DNA of 64,000 nucleotides from Nocardioides astragali (GTDB taxonomy: Bacteria > Actinomycetota > Actinomycetes > Propionibacteriales > Nocardioidaceae): the NCBI RefSeq assembly GCF_024436375.1, contig NZ_JAFMZM010000005.1, positions 372,001 through 436,000 of the forward strand, read 5' to 3'. A program made the translations under genes and the position numbers. The notes under the pieces are model-generated. The model did not search any database. It saw only the letters and a program-made list of their open reading frames with translations, and had not been told where the DNA came from. Shown here one piece after another: positions 45,041 to 53,286 of this stretch. The stretch's first letter is position 1. Each line of letters begins with the position of its first letter.

Positions 45041-46215
45041 GTGCCCACCGCCGCGGCCGGCTGAGCGTCGGTGTCCTTGCCAGTCTCGGCGCCCGCGTCG
45101 GCGCCCGCGTCGGTGCCTGCGTCGGTGCCGATGCCCGCGGCCGGCTCGGTCGGCGGTGCCGCGCCCCGCGGCGGTGCGGCGTCGGGGACGTGGGCGGGCC
45201 GCAGGGCGTCGAACTCGCGCCGCAGGACGGGGATCACGTGCTCGCCGAGGAGCTCGAGCTGTTCGAGCACGGTGGCCAGGGGGAGGCCGGCGTGGTCGAT
45301 GAGGAACAGCTGGCGCTGGTAGTCGCCGACGTACTCGCGGAACCCCAGGGTGCGGTCGATGATCTCCTGGGGGCTGCCGACGGTCAGCGGCGTCTGCTCG
45401 GTGAACTCCTCCAAACTGGGTCCGTGCCCGTAGACGGGAGCGTGGTCGAAGTAGGGCCGGAACTCGGCGACGGCGTCTTGGCTGCGGGGGCGCACGAACA
45501 CCTGCCCTCCGAGTCCGACGATGGCTTGGTCGGCGGTGCCGTGCCCGCCGGACTCGAATGCTCGACGGTACAGCGAGACCATCTGCCGGGTGTGGCGGGC
45601 GGGCCAGAAGATGTGGTTGGCGAAGAACCCGTCGCCGTAGAGGCCGGCGAGGCGGGCGACGTCGGGGTTGCGGATGGCGCCGTGCCACACGAACGGCGGC
45701 TCGTCGTTCAGCGGCCGCGGTGTGGCGGTGAACTGCCGCAGCGGTGGGCGGAACTGGCCTTCCCAGTCGACGACGTCCTCGTCCCAGAGTCGGCGCAGCA
45801 GGGCGTAGTTCTCGACCGTCAGGTTCCAGCTGTTGGAGATCTCCTGGCCGAACCACGGGTACACCTCGGCGGTGTTCCCGCGACCCAGCACGATGTCGAC
45901 GCGTCCACCGCTGAGGTGCTGCAGCATCGCGTAGTCCTCGGCCAGCTTGACCGGGTCGTTCGTGGTGATCAGCGTGGTCGAGGTCGACAGTCGGAGCCGC
46001 TGGGTGCGTGCGGCGATGTAGCCGAGCAGCGTGGTCGGTGACGAGGGCACGAACGGCGGGTTGTGGTGCTCGCCGGTGGCGAACACGTCCATGCCGACTT
46101 CCTCAGTCTTCTCCGCGATCGCGACGATGGCGGCGATGCGTTCCCCTTCGGTGGGGAGCCGGTCGGTCGTCGGGTCGGGTGTGACGTCTCCGACGGTGAA
46201 CACTCCGAACTCCAT
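45037..46215 (-). CDS. LLM-class flavin-dependent oxidoreductase
   Basis: 392 aa. Luciferase-like TIM barrel: MEFGVFTVGDVTPD, DVFATGEHHNPPF, STSTTLITTNDPVKLAEDYAML split by a turn, LSGGRVDIVLGRGN and YGDGFFANHIFW. Uses FMNH2 or F420. Substrate unknown. The C-terminal 45 residues are an Ala/Asp/Thr low-complexity tail (GTDAGTDAGADAG) not part of the barrel. First gene of a coupled operon with the small LuxR regulator. Confidence 0.92.
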   Translation of the reverse strand: MEFGVFTVGDVTPDPTTDRLPTEGERIAAIVAIAEKTEEVGMDVFATGEHHNPPFVPSSPTTLLGYIAARTQRLRLSTSTTLITTNDPVKLAEDYAMLQHLSGGRVDIVLGRGNTAEVYPWFGQEISNSWNLTVENYALLRRLWDEDVVDWEGQFRPPLRQFTATPRPLNDEPPFVWHGAIRNPDVARLAGLYGDGFFANHIFWPARHTRQMVSLYRRAFESGGHGTADQAIVGLGGQVFVRPRSQDAVAEFRPYFDHAPVYGHGPSLEEFTEQTPLTVGSPQEIIDRTLGFREYVGDYQRQLFLIDHAGLPLATVLEQLELLGEHVIPVLRREFDALRPAHVPDAAPPRGAAPPTEPAAGIGTDAGTDAGADAGAETGKDTDAQPAAAVGT

Positions 46216-46320
46216 GGTGTCCCTCTTCTCGCTCAGTGGCGGGTGGTGGCCCCGACCGGCCGAGGCGGGGTCACCGGCCGATCGGGGTGCTTCGAGACTC
46301 GCCTGTGGGGCAGGTCGGGA

Positions 46321-46339
46321 GCATCGGCCAACCGACTGC
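46321..46339 (-). promoter_or_regulatory. Island regulon motif, site 10 (upstream of LLM operon)
   Basis: Minus strand: GCAGTC, GGTTGG, CCGATGC: perfect; 105 bases before the LLM start. Confidence 0.65.
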
Positions 46340-46360
46340 ATCGAGTCGGTGACGTGCCGT

Positions 46361-48262
46361 TCAGCCGACGCTCTGGTGAGAGGTCAGCAGCGCAGTCAGC
46401 GTCTGCGTGTCGTGGGCGCCGATGACGCGCTGGCCGTTGACGAAGAAGGTCGGGGTGCCGCGGGCGCCGCTGGCTTCGGCGCTGGCGATGTCGCGTGCCA
46501 CGCGCTCTTCGACGTCGGGACTGTCAAGGTCGTCGAGGAAGGCGGTGACGTCGAGGTCGAGGTCGGCGGCCAGGCTCGCCACGACCTCGAGGGTGAGGTC
46601 GTCGTGATGGGCGAAGAGCAGGTCGTGCATCGACCAGAACGCGTCCTGGCGGCTGGCGGCCTCGGCGGCGCGGGCAGCCAGTGCGGCGTGCGAGTGGATC
46701 TCCGTGAGCGGGAGGTGTCGGAACACGTAGCGCAGGTCGTCGCCGAAGCGGGTCAGCAGCTCGCGGGTGACTCCGGTGGCGCGGGCGCAGAACGGGCACT
46801 CGAAGTCGCCGTACTCCACCAGCGTCAGCGGGGCGTCGATGTTGCCTCGGATGTGGTCGACGCTGGGGTCGACCGGCTCGTCCAGGTGTCGGGGAAGATC
46901 GGCCGAGTCGATGCCGCGGCGGCGGCGGGTGGCGGCGAAGACACAGCGGCCCAAGGCCGTGGACAGCACGGCGGCGATCAGCACGCCGACGGTCGCGTCA
47001 GCCCGGGAGCCGGCGTCGTCGAACGCCAGGCCGACGATGAGCAGCGACACGGTGAACCCGATGCCGGACAGCGCCGCGCCACCGAGGATGTGGTCGACGC
47101 GCACCCCTTGGGGAAGGACACCGAGGCGGAGTCTCAGGCCTAGCGCGACCGCTCCGCCGATGCCGACGAGCTTCCCGATCACGAGCCCGGCGATCACTCC
47201 CCAGGTCAGCGGGGAGGTCAGGGCGGCGGTCAGGACGCCGTCGCGCAGGTCGACGCCCGCGTTGGCGAACGCGAAGATCGGGACGATCACGAAGCTGGTC
47301 CACGGGTGCAGCGCGGTCTGGAGCCGCTCGTTCGTGGACACGGCTCGCCGCACCCCGAGCTGAGCACGACGCCCGGCGCGTGGCAGCGGCGACTGTCGAA
47401 ACGACCGGTACCGCTCCAGTGCGTCCTCGACCAGGCGCGGATCGGGTGCACGCGCGGCGATGAGGAGTCCTGCCACCATTCCGGTGAGCGACGCGTGCAC
47501 GCCGCCCAGCACGGTGGCAACCCACGCCACCAGCAACAACCCGACGTAGGGTCCGGCTCGCCACGTGCCGTGGTAGGCGAGGAGGGCCATCATCGCGAGC
47601 GCGATCGCTGCCACCGACAACATGGCGGGGTCGATGTCGTGGCTGTAGACGATCGCGATGACGGCGACGGCGACCAGATCATCCACGACGGTGAGTGCGA
47701 GCAGGAACAAACGCAGCTGGGTCGCCCAGGTGGGCCCGACGATCGCAAGAGCGCCAAGCATGAACGCCGTGTCCGTGCCCACCACGACACCCCACCCGCG
47801 TGCGGCGTCTCCGCTGGGGTTGACGATCAGGTAGATCAGGACCGGGACGACCACGCCGCCGATGCCGGCGAGCAGGGGAAGCCCGGCGTGCCCGGGACGC
47901 CGCAATTCACCGACCGACGCCTCACGGCGCACCTCGAGGCCGATGCTGAAGAAGAACAGCACCATCAGGCCGTCGTTGACCCAGTGCCGCAGGTCCATGG
48001 ACAGGGTCGCGTCCCCTACGGCCACGGCCAGGTCGGTGTGCCACCACTGTTCGTAGGCCGCCGACCAGCTGGAGTTCGCGATCAGCAGCGCAGCCACGGC
48101 GGAGATCAGCAGGAGCAGCGAGCTCGCCGACTCGGTGCGGACGTAGGCCCGGGCCGGCGCCGACACCTGGTTCATCATGTCCTTCGCGCGAGCACGCGAC
48201 TGCCGCGTCCAGTCGCCGGGGATTCGCGCACCGGCGTCGGGGGATCCTCGCTCTGGTGGCAT
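46361..48262 (-). CDS. nhaA: NhaA Na+/H+ antiporter fused to a DsbA/thioredoxin-like domain
   Basis: 633 aa from the ATG at 48262, with GAGGAG upstream (the frame opens at 48277). Residues about 40-430 are NhaA: eleven or so membrane segments, WVNDGLMVLFFFSIGLEVRRE, VVGTDTAFMLGAL, LTVVDDLVAVAVIA (the paired Asp of the transport site) and ALSGIGFTVSLLI. From about 455 a DsbA-like thioredoxin domain follows: VEYGDFECPFCARATG (CPFC) and GARGTPTFFVNGQRV. Exports sodium in exchange for protons; the redox domain may regulate it. The fusion recurs in actinobacteria. Confidence 0.93.
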   Translation of the reverse strand: MPPERGSPDAGARIPGDWTRQSRARAKDMMNQVSAPARAYVRTESASSLLLLISAVAALLIANSSWSAAYEQWWHTDLAVAVGDATLSMDLRHWVNDGLMVLFFFSIGLEVRREASVGELRRPGHAGLPLLAGIGGVVVPVLIYLIVNPSGDAARGWGVVVGTDTAFMLGALAIVGPTWATQLRLFLLALTVVDDLVAVAVIAIVYSHDIDPAMLSVAAIALAMMALLAYHGTWRAGPYVGLLLVAWVATVLGGVHASLTGMVAGLLIAARAPDPRLVEDALERYRSFRQSPLPRAGRRAQLGVRRAVSTNERLQTALHPWTSFVIVPIFAFANAGVDLRDGVLTAALTSPLTWGVIAGLVIGKLVGIGGAVALGLRLRLGVLPQGVRVDHILGGAALSGIGFTVSLLIVGLAFDDAGSRADATVGVLIAAVLSTALGRCVFAATRRRRGIDSADLPRHLDEPVDPSVDHIRGNIDAPLTLVEYGDFECPFCARATGVTRELLTRFGDDLRYVFRHLPLTEIHSHAALAARAAEAASRQDAFWSMHDLLFAHHDDLTLEVVASLAADLDLDVTAFLDDLDSPDVEERVARDIASAEASGARGTPTFFVNGQRVIGAHDTQTLTALLTSHQSVG

Positions 48263-48351
48263 CTGGTGTCTCCTCACCTCCCGCGTTCGAGCTCTGAGGT
48301 CTGAGGCCTGAGGTTCGGATCCTGCGCAGGGTCCTCGTCGGCGCCGCCCCT

Positions 48352-48372
48352 GCGCGCCCTTCGGCGGCGCGC
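48352..48372. terminator. Possible terminator hairpin
   Basis: GCGCGCC pairs with GGCGCGC around a seven-base loop, just beyond the 3' end of the hydrolase gene on the minus strand. No T-run. Confidence 0.4.
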
Positions 48373-48381
48373 GCTGCTGCG

Positions 48382-49107
48382 CTAGGCGGGCTGGTCAGCG
48401 TGTTCGGCTGCGTGGGCGCTCTCGAGGATCACCTCAGCGGTGTGGGCGGGGTGGCTCATGCCGACGACGTGGGAGGCGCCCGAGATGACCACGGTGCTGC
48501 GTGCTTCCGCGCGGGAGGCCATGAACGCCTGCGAGCCAGCCGGGATGTTGCGGTCCTCGTCTCCGTAGATGAACCAGCTCGGGACGGTCTTCCACAGCGG
48601 AGTGTCGCCGGCCGGTTCGCCGAGCGCCGACTCGACGATGGGACGCTGGGTGACCGCCAGCTGGGAGGCCACGTCTGCGGACAGGTCGGCGCAGAACTGC
48701 TGGTGGTACTTCTCCTGCGCGATGTACAGGTCGCGGCCTCCGCCGCTCAGGTCCACCGGCTGCAGGGTTTCGGCGAGGCTCCCGCCGGGGGAGTGGTTGG
48801 TGGCCTCGGCGCACGACTCTCCCGCCTCCAACGCGTACCCGGCCACGAACACCAGGCCGAGCACGTCCCCGGCACCCGGATCGATGTTGGTGATCACCGC
48901 TCCGCCGTAGGAGTGCCCGACCAGGACCACGGGCCCGTCGACGGACCGGACGAGGTCGGACAGGGCGGCGGCGTCCGCGGCGATGCCGCGCAGCGGGTTC
49001 GCCATCGCGATGGTGGACAGCCCCTCGGCGGTCAGGAAGTCGATGACGTCGTTCCAGCTCGAGGACTCGGCGAACGCGCCGTGGACGAGGATGACGGTGG
49101 GTTTCAT
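48382..49107 (-). CDS. Alpha/beta hydrolase (EstC-like), copy 2
   Basis: 241 aa from the ATG at 49107. VHGAFAESSSWN oxyanion region, VGHSYGGAVI nucleophile elbow, PSWFIYGDEDRNIPAG acid and GASHVVGMSHP His. Paralogue of the 11337 hydrolase; unlike that copy it keeps the usual HG. The two also share a 20-base identical stretch in their upstream regions (ATCTGCTGTG plus TTCAGGTGAT), so they appear to be co-regulated duplicates. Confidence 0.87.
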   Translation of the reverse strand: MKPTVILVHGAFAESSSWNDVIDFLTAEGLSTIAMANPLRGIAADAAALSDLVRSVDGPVVLVGHSYGGAVITNIDPGAGDVLGLVFVAGYALEAGESCAEATNHSPGGSLAETLQPVDLSGGGRDLYIAQEKYHQQFCADLSADVASQLAVTQRPIVESALGEPAGDTPLWKTVPSWFIYGDEDRNIPAGSQAFMASRAEARSTVVISGASHVVGMSHPAHTAEVILESAHAAEHADQPA

Positions 49108-49205
49108 GGGTGGTCCTTCTCGTAGGGACTCGACGAGGGCGGTGCTGCCGGGACAGCACACGCTCGCGATGGTCAGCCCAGCCAAGGCTTTCGACGGGTG
49201 TCTCG

Positions 49206-49216
49206 CATCACCTGAA
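49206..49216 (-). promoter_or_regulatory. TTCAGGTGATG motif upstream of hydrolase copy 2
   Basis: Minus-strand 11-mer, 98 bases before the start. A GCAGTC half of the 19-bp motif lies just upstream (49228-49233), without its right half. Confidence 0.5.
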
Positions 49217-49313
49217 CACAGCAGATTGACTGCATCGCACCCAGCCGCCGCGTCCGCTGCTGCTCACGCATCCCAGCGCAGCCGGCTGGTTCCTGATCGC
49301 GAGAAGTCGCGCC

Positions 49314-49324
49314 TTCAGGTGATG
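49314..49324 (+). promoter_or_regulatory. TTCAGGTGATG motif upstream of zinc-finger gene
   Basis: Plus-strand 11-mer, 57 bases before the UBP zinc-finger gene; divergent partner of the site at 49206. Confidence 0.5.
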
Positions 49325-49381
49325 TCCCGACCTAGTCGTTGCATGAAGGGTGATGCGCCAGGTCGAGCCGAGGAGGACCAG

Positions 49382-49729
49382 ATGACCGACACATGGCAAG
49401 GCGCGCCACCGCCCAGCGGAACCGGCTGCGTCGACTGCGACCTCAGGAACCCTCTGGGGTGGTGGCTGCACCTGCGCCGCTGCGTCACCTGCGGGCACAT
49501 CGGGTGCTGCGACTCGTCCCCCAATCAGCACGCGACGGCGCACGCCGACTCCACCGGGCACCGGACGATCCAGAGTTTCGAGCCCGGCGAGGACTGGTTC
49601 TACGACTACGACACCAGCCGGGTCTTCACCGGACCGTCGCTTCCGCCGCCGCACTCCCGGCCCGTAGAGCAGCCGGTGCCCGGTCCCGCCGACCGCGTCC
49701 CTCGCGACTGGCAGGTGCACCTGAACTGA
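49382..49729 (+). CDS. UBP-type zinc finger protein
   Basis: 115 aa. Zinc-finger pattern CVDCDLRN, LRRCVTCGHIGCCDSS, HATAHADSTGH. The Cys and His spacing is that of ZnF-UBP (BUZ) domains. The C-terminal 45 residues (DWFYDYDTSRVF, Pro-rich) are typical of the bacterial stand-alone form. Role in bacteria unknown. Confidence 0.88.
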   Translation: MTDTWQGAPPPSGTGCVDCDLRNPLGWWLHLRRCVTCGHIGCCDSSPNQHATAHADSTGHRTIQSFEPGEDWFYDYDTSRVFTGPSLPPPHSRPVEQPVPGPADRVPRDWQVHLN

Positions 49730-49755
49730 CACGGCCTCTCGAGAGGACGGCGGAG

Positions 49756-49774
49756 GCGGTCGAATGACCGATGC
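49756..49774 (+). promoter_or_regulatory. Island regulon motif, site 11 (upstream of DUF5709 gene)
   Basis: GCGGTC, GAATGA, CCGATGC: one mismatch; 98 bases before the gene. Confidence 0.6.
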
Positions 49775-49872
49775 AGATGACCGCGGCTGCCACCGAAACT
49801 CTGAGCGAACCCCAGACCGGGGTGGACGCCGCTCCTGCGGCTCTGAGTGTCGTGACGACAAAGGAGACGACG

Positions 49873-50457
49873 ATGAGTGAGATCTCAGGTGAGGGTCCGG
49901 AGCTGTACCACGGGTACAGCGTCGACGATGAGGACCAGCCGCAGGCCTACGGTGACAGCCTCTCCGACGACCGCGGGTTGCGCGAACCGCTCGACGAGGG
50001 GTACTCCCCGCCAGATCGCTGGTCCAGTGGCCAAGGTTTCGGGAACACCGCGTACGAAGCCGAGCTGGGGGAGAGGCTCGCGCAACGCTTGGCCCAAGAG
50101 GAGTTCGAACCCGACCCGTACGCATGGCGCGCAGCCACTCCCGGCCTGCGAGGCATGCAGGTTGGCGGGCAGCGCGCCGGCGACCTGGCGGCGTTCAACC
50201 CAGGGCTCGGGGAAGCGATCGCCGAGCGCTCCGTGCTGCACGAGTGGGACACCGACCCGTTCGGCGCCCCCGCCGGACAGGAACCGTACTGGGGCCGGCA
50301 GGTCGGAGCGCTCCGAGCCGGACGGCTCACGTCCTACGACGAAGGCCTCAGGCCGGACGAGGACAAGGACGTCGTCGCCTTCGACATCGGCATCGACGGG
50401 GCAGGCGCGAGCGCCGAGGAAGCAGCGATGCACATCATCGACGACGACCTCGAGTGA
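49873..50457 (+). CDS. DUF5709 family protein
   Basis: 194 aa from the ATG at 49873, with AAGGAGACG upstream. Acidic, with GYSPPDRWS near residue 45, repeated R-A-G-D/R-L segments (AGDLAAFNPG, AGRLTSYDEG) and the family-typical end FDIGIDGAGASAEEAAMHI. No membrane segment. Function unknown; its upstream motif places it in the apparent regulon. Confidence 0.85.
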   Translation: MSEISGEGPELYHGYSVDDEDQPQAYGDSLSDDRGLREPLDEGYSPPDRWSSGQGFGNTAYEAELGERLAQRLAQEEFEPDPYAWRAATPGLRGMQVGGQRAGDLAAFNPGLGEAIAERSVLHEWDTDPFGAPAGQEPYWGRQVGALRAGRLTSYDEGLRPDEDKDVVAFDIGIDGAGASAEEAAMHIIDDDLE

Positions 50458-50522
50458 GCGCTCTGCGCCGCCTGTGATCCCGTCGGCTGCTACTTCGCTC
50501 ACCCGAGTCCGGGAGGTTCGCA

Positions 50523-51945
50523 TGGATCCGTCGTCGCTCGCCGGACTGCACGAAGCGTCTGTTGAGCGCCAAGCGTTCGAGAAGATCGCTCCGCAGCACA
50601 ACTCGTGGGACTGGTACGCCGCCTACATCCAGCTGCGGGACGCCGGACGAACCACTCAGGAGGCCACAGTCGCTGTCAAGGACAACATGGTCAACGTCAG
50701 GAAGGTCTCCATCGCCATCCGTGATGGCCCAAGCGCAGGCGCTGACGTGAATGAGCGGGTGCTGGTCCTCAACGCGGGGTCGTCGTCGCTGAAGTACCGC
50801 CTTCTGGACGGCGTCACTGGCGTCGCTGAGGCGTCCGGGTCGGTGGAGCGGATCGGCGAGACCAGCGGGAGGCTCACACACACGGTCGACGGCCAGGACC
50901 ACTCCGACGAGCGTCGCGTCACGGACTTCGAGGACGCGCTGCGCTCAGCCCTCGGCGCCTTCGACCGCCGCGGCCCGCCGATCGACCGCGACACCCTGGC
51001 GGCGGTCGGTCACCGGGTCGTACACGGCGGCGACCTCTTCGCCGAACCTGTGCTGGTAGACGACCGCCTGCTCGATGCGGTCGAAGGCCTCGTCCCGCTC
51101 GCTCCGCTGCACAACCCCGCCAACCTGGAGGGGTTGCGGGTCGCGCTGCGGCTTTCCCCGAGGTGCCGCAGGTCGCGGTGTTCGACACGGCGTTCCACCA
51201 GACGATGCCCGAGCACGCCTACACCTACGCCGTGCCTGCGAGGTGGCGCGAGGAGCACCACATCCGGCGCTACGGCTTCCACGGTACGTCGTACGCCTTC
51301 GTCTCGCGACGCGCTGCGGAGCTGCTGGGCCGACCGGTCGGGGACACCAACCTCGTGGTGCTGCACCTCGGCAACGGTGCGTCGGCGGCCGCGATCCGCG
51401 GTGGGCGGTCCGTCGACACGTCGATGGGAATGACCCCGCTCGAGGGGCTGGTGATGGGCACCCGATCCGGTGACCTCGACCCGGCGATCCACGGCTACCT
51501 GCACCGCCAGCTCGGTCTGTCCCTGGACGAGATCGACCGGGCGCTCTATCGCGAATCCGGACTGCTCGGTCTCTCCGGGGTGAACGACTTCCGCGAGCTG
51601 GAGCAACGGCGCGCCGCTGGCGACCGATCCGCCGCTCTGGCGTTCGACGTCTACGCGTACCGCGTGCGCAAGTACGTCGGCGCCTACTACGCCGCGCTCG
51701 GTGAGCTGCACGCGGTTGTCCTCACCGGCGGTGTCGGACAGAACAGCGCGGAGCTGAGGGCAGCGGCGCTGGGCGGCCTAGAGCGGCTCGGGATCGTCCT
51801 CGACGCCGCCCGCAACGAGGTCCCGTCCCGGGAGGCCCGAGCGGTCTCGGCGGACGGCTCGGACGTGGCCGTCCTCGTAGTGCCGACGGACGAGGAGTGG
51901 GAAATCGCTCGCCAAGCACTCGCTGTCGTACACGGCACCGTCTGA
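50523..51945 (+). pseudogene. ackA: Acetate kinase with internal frameshift and N-terminal extension
   Basis: The kinase begins near 50747 (GTG; VLVLNAGSSSLKYRLLDG) and runs to HNPANLEGLRVAL. The frame then breaks at about 51150: GCGCTGCGGCTTTCC would need one more G to continue as AFPEVPQVAVFDTAFHQ. The rest is intact in the next frame from about 51155: RRYGFHGTSYAFVS, LVVLHLGNGASAAA, MGMTPLEGLVMGTRSGD, VVLTGGVGQNSAELR. In frame before the kinase, with no stop, is a 75-residue segment from the ATG at 50523 (NSWDWYAAYIQLRDAGRTT), resembling small helical proteins with a WDWYA-Y motif. It is either a fusion or another loss of frame. Product would make ATP from acetyl-P. Confidence 0.8.
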
Positions 51946-52822
51946 ACGGCCGCAGCGGCTGGGCACGACTCGCCGTTGGGGCTTGTCAACAGTTGGTGTC
52001 CAGAGGGTTCCGGTTCAATCCGCCTCCGAGGGTCGCAAGGTGTCGGAAACGAGGCCAACGTCTGACCAATCGACGCTTCGCGTTCCCAGAGCCCTCACTG
52101 CTCCTTCTGCGGCTCGATTGGCACCTGGTTCCCAGTAGCCGCGATCCCCAAGTACCGACTCCGTGAGCCGCAGCGAGAGGCTTTCCATCCCTGGGGCGCA
52201 GTGGGGCCGCGGACCAACGAAAGGCGGCGGCTGACGAGGGAAGACGACGATAGACGTTTCGGCAGGTCCATCTGTGGCGACTCCTGACCGAGGCTGAAAC
52301 CCCCAATCAGATGGCTCAAGTCAGCTCGAACTGGCTCCTAGCAGGGTGGGCAGCCTCGTGCGCGCGCTGCGAACGTTTGCGACCGTAGGCGCCCGTCGGA
52401 GGGAGGGCTCGGATTGGGCTCGCTTTGATTCGCAATCACCCGCAACTGGACGCCGATGCCCGCGCGCGTCCAGAACGCCAACACCGCAGGTCACGGGCTC
52501 GTTCGGCCTGATGAGCGCAGGCGCCCGCAAAGGATCGCACTACGCTCAGCGTCACGTACGTCTTCCCGATGACGCAACACGTCGGATGCGCACTCCCCAG
52601 ACCCTGCGGCGTGGGGTGCACTGGGTACGCACAACAACGGAAAACGACGCCTGACGCTGGAAGACGTTGAAAGACGTTTTCGCAGGTCAGACGCCGTTTC
52701 AGGCACCTAGTCGCAGGTCAGCGAGACCCCCGACTTAGATGTCGTAGTACTGCTCGAACTGGCCCGGGACGGGTTCGCTTCAGCAAGCGCGGCAGTCCGA
52801 AGTCCGCCGCCAGCATGCGGAC
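51946..52822. other. Gene-poor region at right end of the island
   Basis: No supported gene. Contains the third copy of the dispersed repeat and short degenerate sequence before a decayed amidohydrolase gene. Confidence 0.6.
52405..52590 (+). repeat. Dispersed repeat, copy C
   Basis: GGGCTCGGATTGGGCTC then GCTTTGATTCGCAA at the left, GCAAAGGATCGCACTACGC and GCTCAGCGTCACG in the middle, TTCCCGATGACGCAACACG at the right, in the order and spacing of copies A and B. Confidence 0.65.
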
Positions 52823-53286
52823 CACCGTCCACGGGCGTGGCGCGCACCGCTCGATGCTCACGCCGCGATCGACCCGTTGGTGCACGCGGCGATCATCTCG
52901 TGAGACTCCAGACGATCGCGGCTCGCGAGGTGGCACCCGCAGACTCGGTGGTGCGCACCGTCGGCAGCATCGCTGCGGGTTCCAAGAGCAACGTCATCCC
53001 TGCCGATGTCGTGCTGCAGCTCCAGGTTTTTGCACCCACGACGACCGACCCCGATCGAGTGTCTTGGCGGCGGCTGAGCGGATCCTGCGCGCCGGTGTCA
53101 GGCGTCCGCGTTCATTCACCCGATGTGGATCGCGATGACCGCGCCGGTCAGGTCTGGCGAGCCGACGGCTCGGGCCTTCTCGGGCGGGCTTCCGCCAGAC
53201 TCTTCATCGAACGCCCCGCTCGTCTTCAGTCCGGTGTCCACCGGTTGGCCCCGCTGTCAGCCGGTCGTCCGATCACGGGGGAGTAG
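52823..53286 (+). pseudogene. M20-family amidohydrolase remnant
   Basis: Fragments of an M20D peptidase/hippurate hydrolase dimerisation region in shifting frames: TVHGRGAHRS, then AAIDPLVHAAIIS, LQTIAAREVAPADSVVRTVGSI, AAGSKSNVIPADVVLQLQV, and VLAAAERILRAGV in another frame. At least three frame changes and an internal stop; N- and C-terminal catalytic parts are absent. A dead gene. The 380 bases after it (53287-53664) hold one open minus-strand stretch (FIIFAGLIALARFASRD) I cannot place. Confidence 0.7.

Noticed and set aside
48294..48314. Three tandem CTGAGG(T/C) units
   Set aside because: Very short; lies in the NhaA leader but no function can be argued from seven-base units alone.
52005..52045. 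GGTTCAATCC sequence like a tRNA T-loop
   Set aside because: Flanking bases do not pair into a T-stem and no D- or anticodon arm is found; a tRNA attachment site is not supported.
52718..52936. Minus frame with VVRMLAADFGLPRLL and a nearby QFEQYYDI end in another frame
   Set aside because: Overlaps the plus-strand amidohydrolase remnant; could be a decayed gene but no family could be named.
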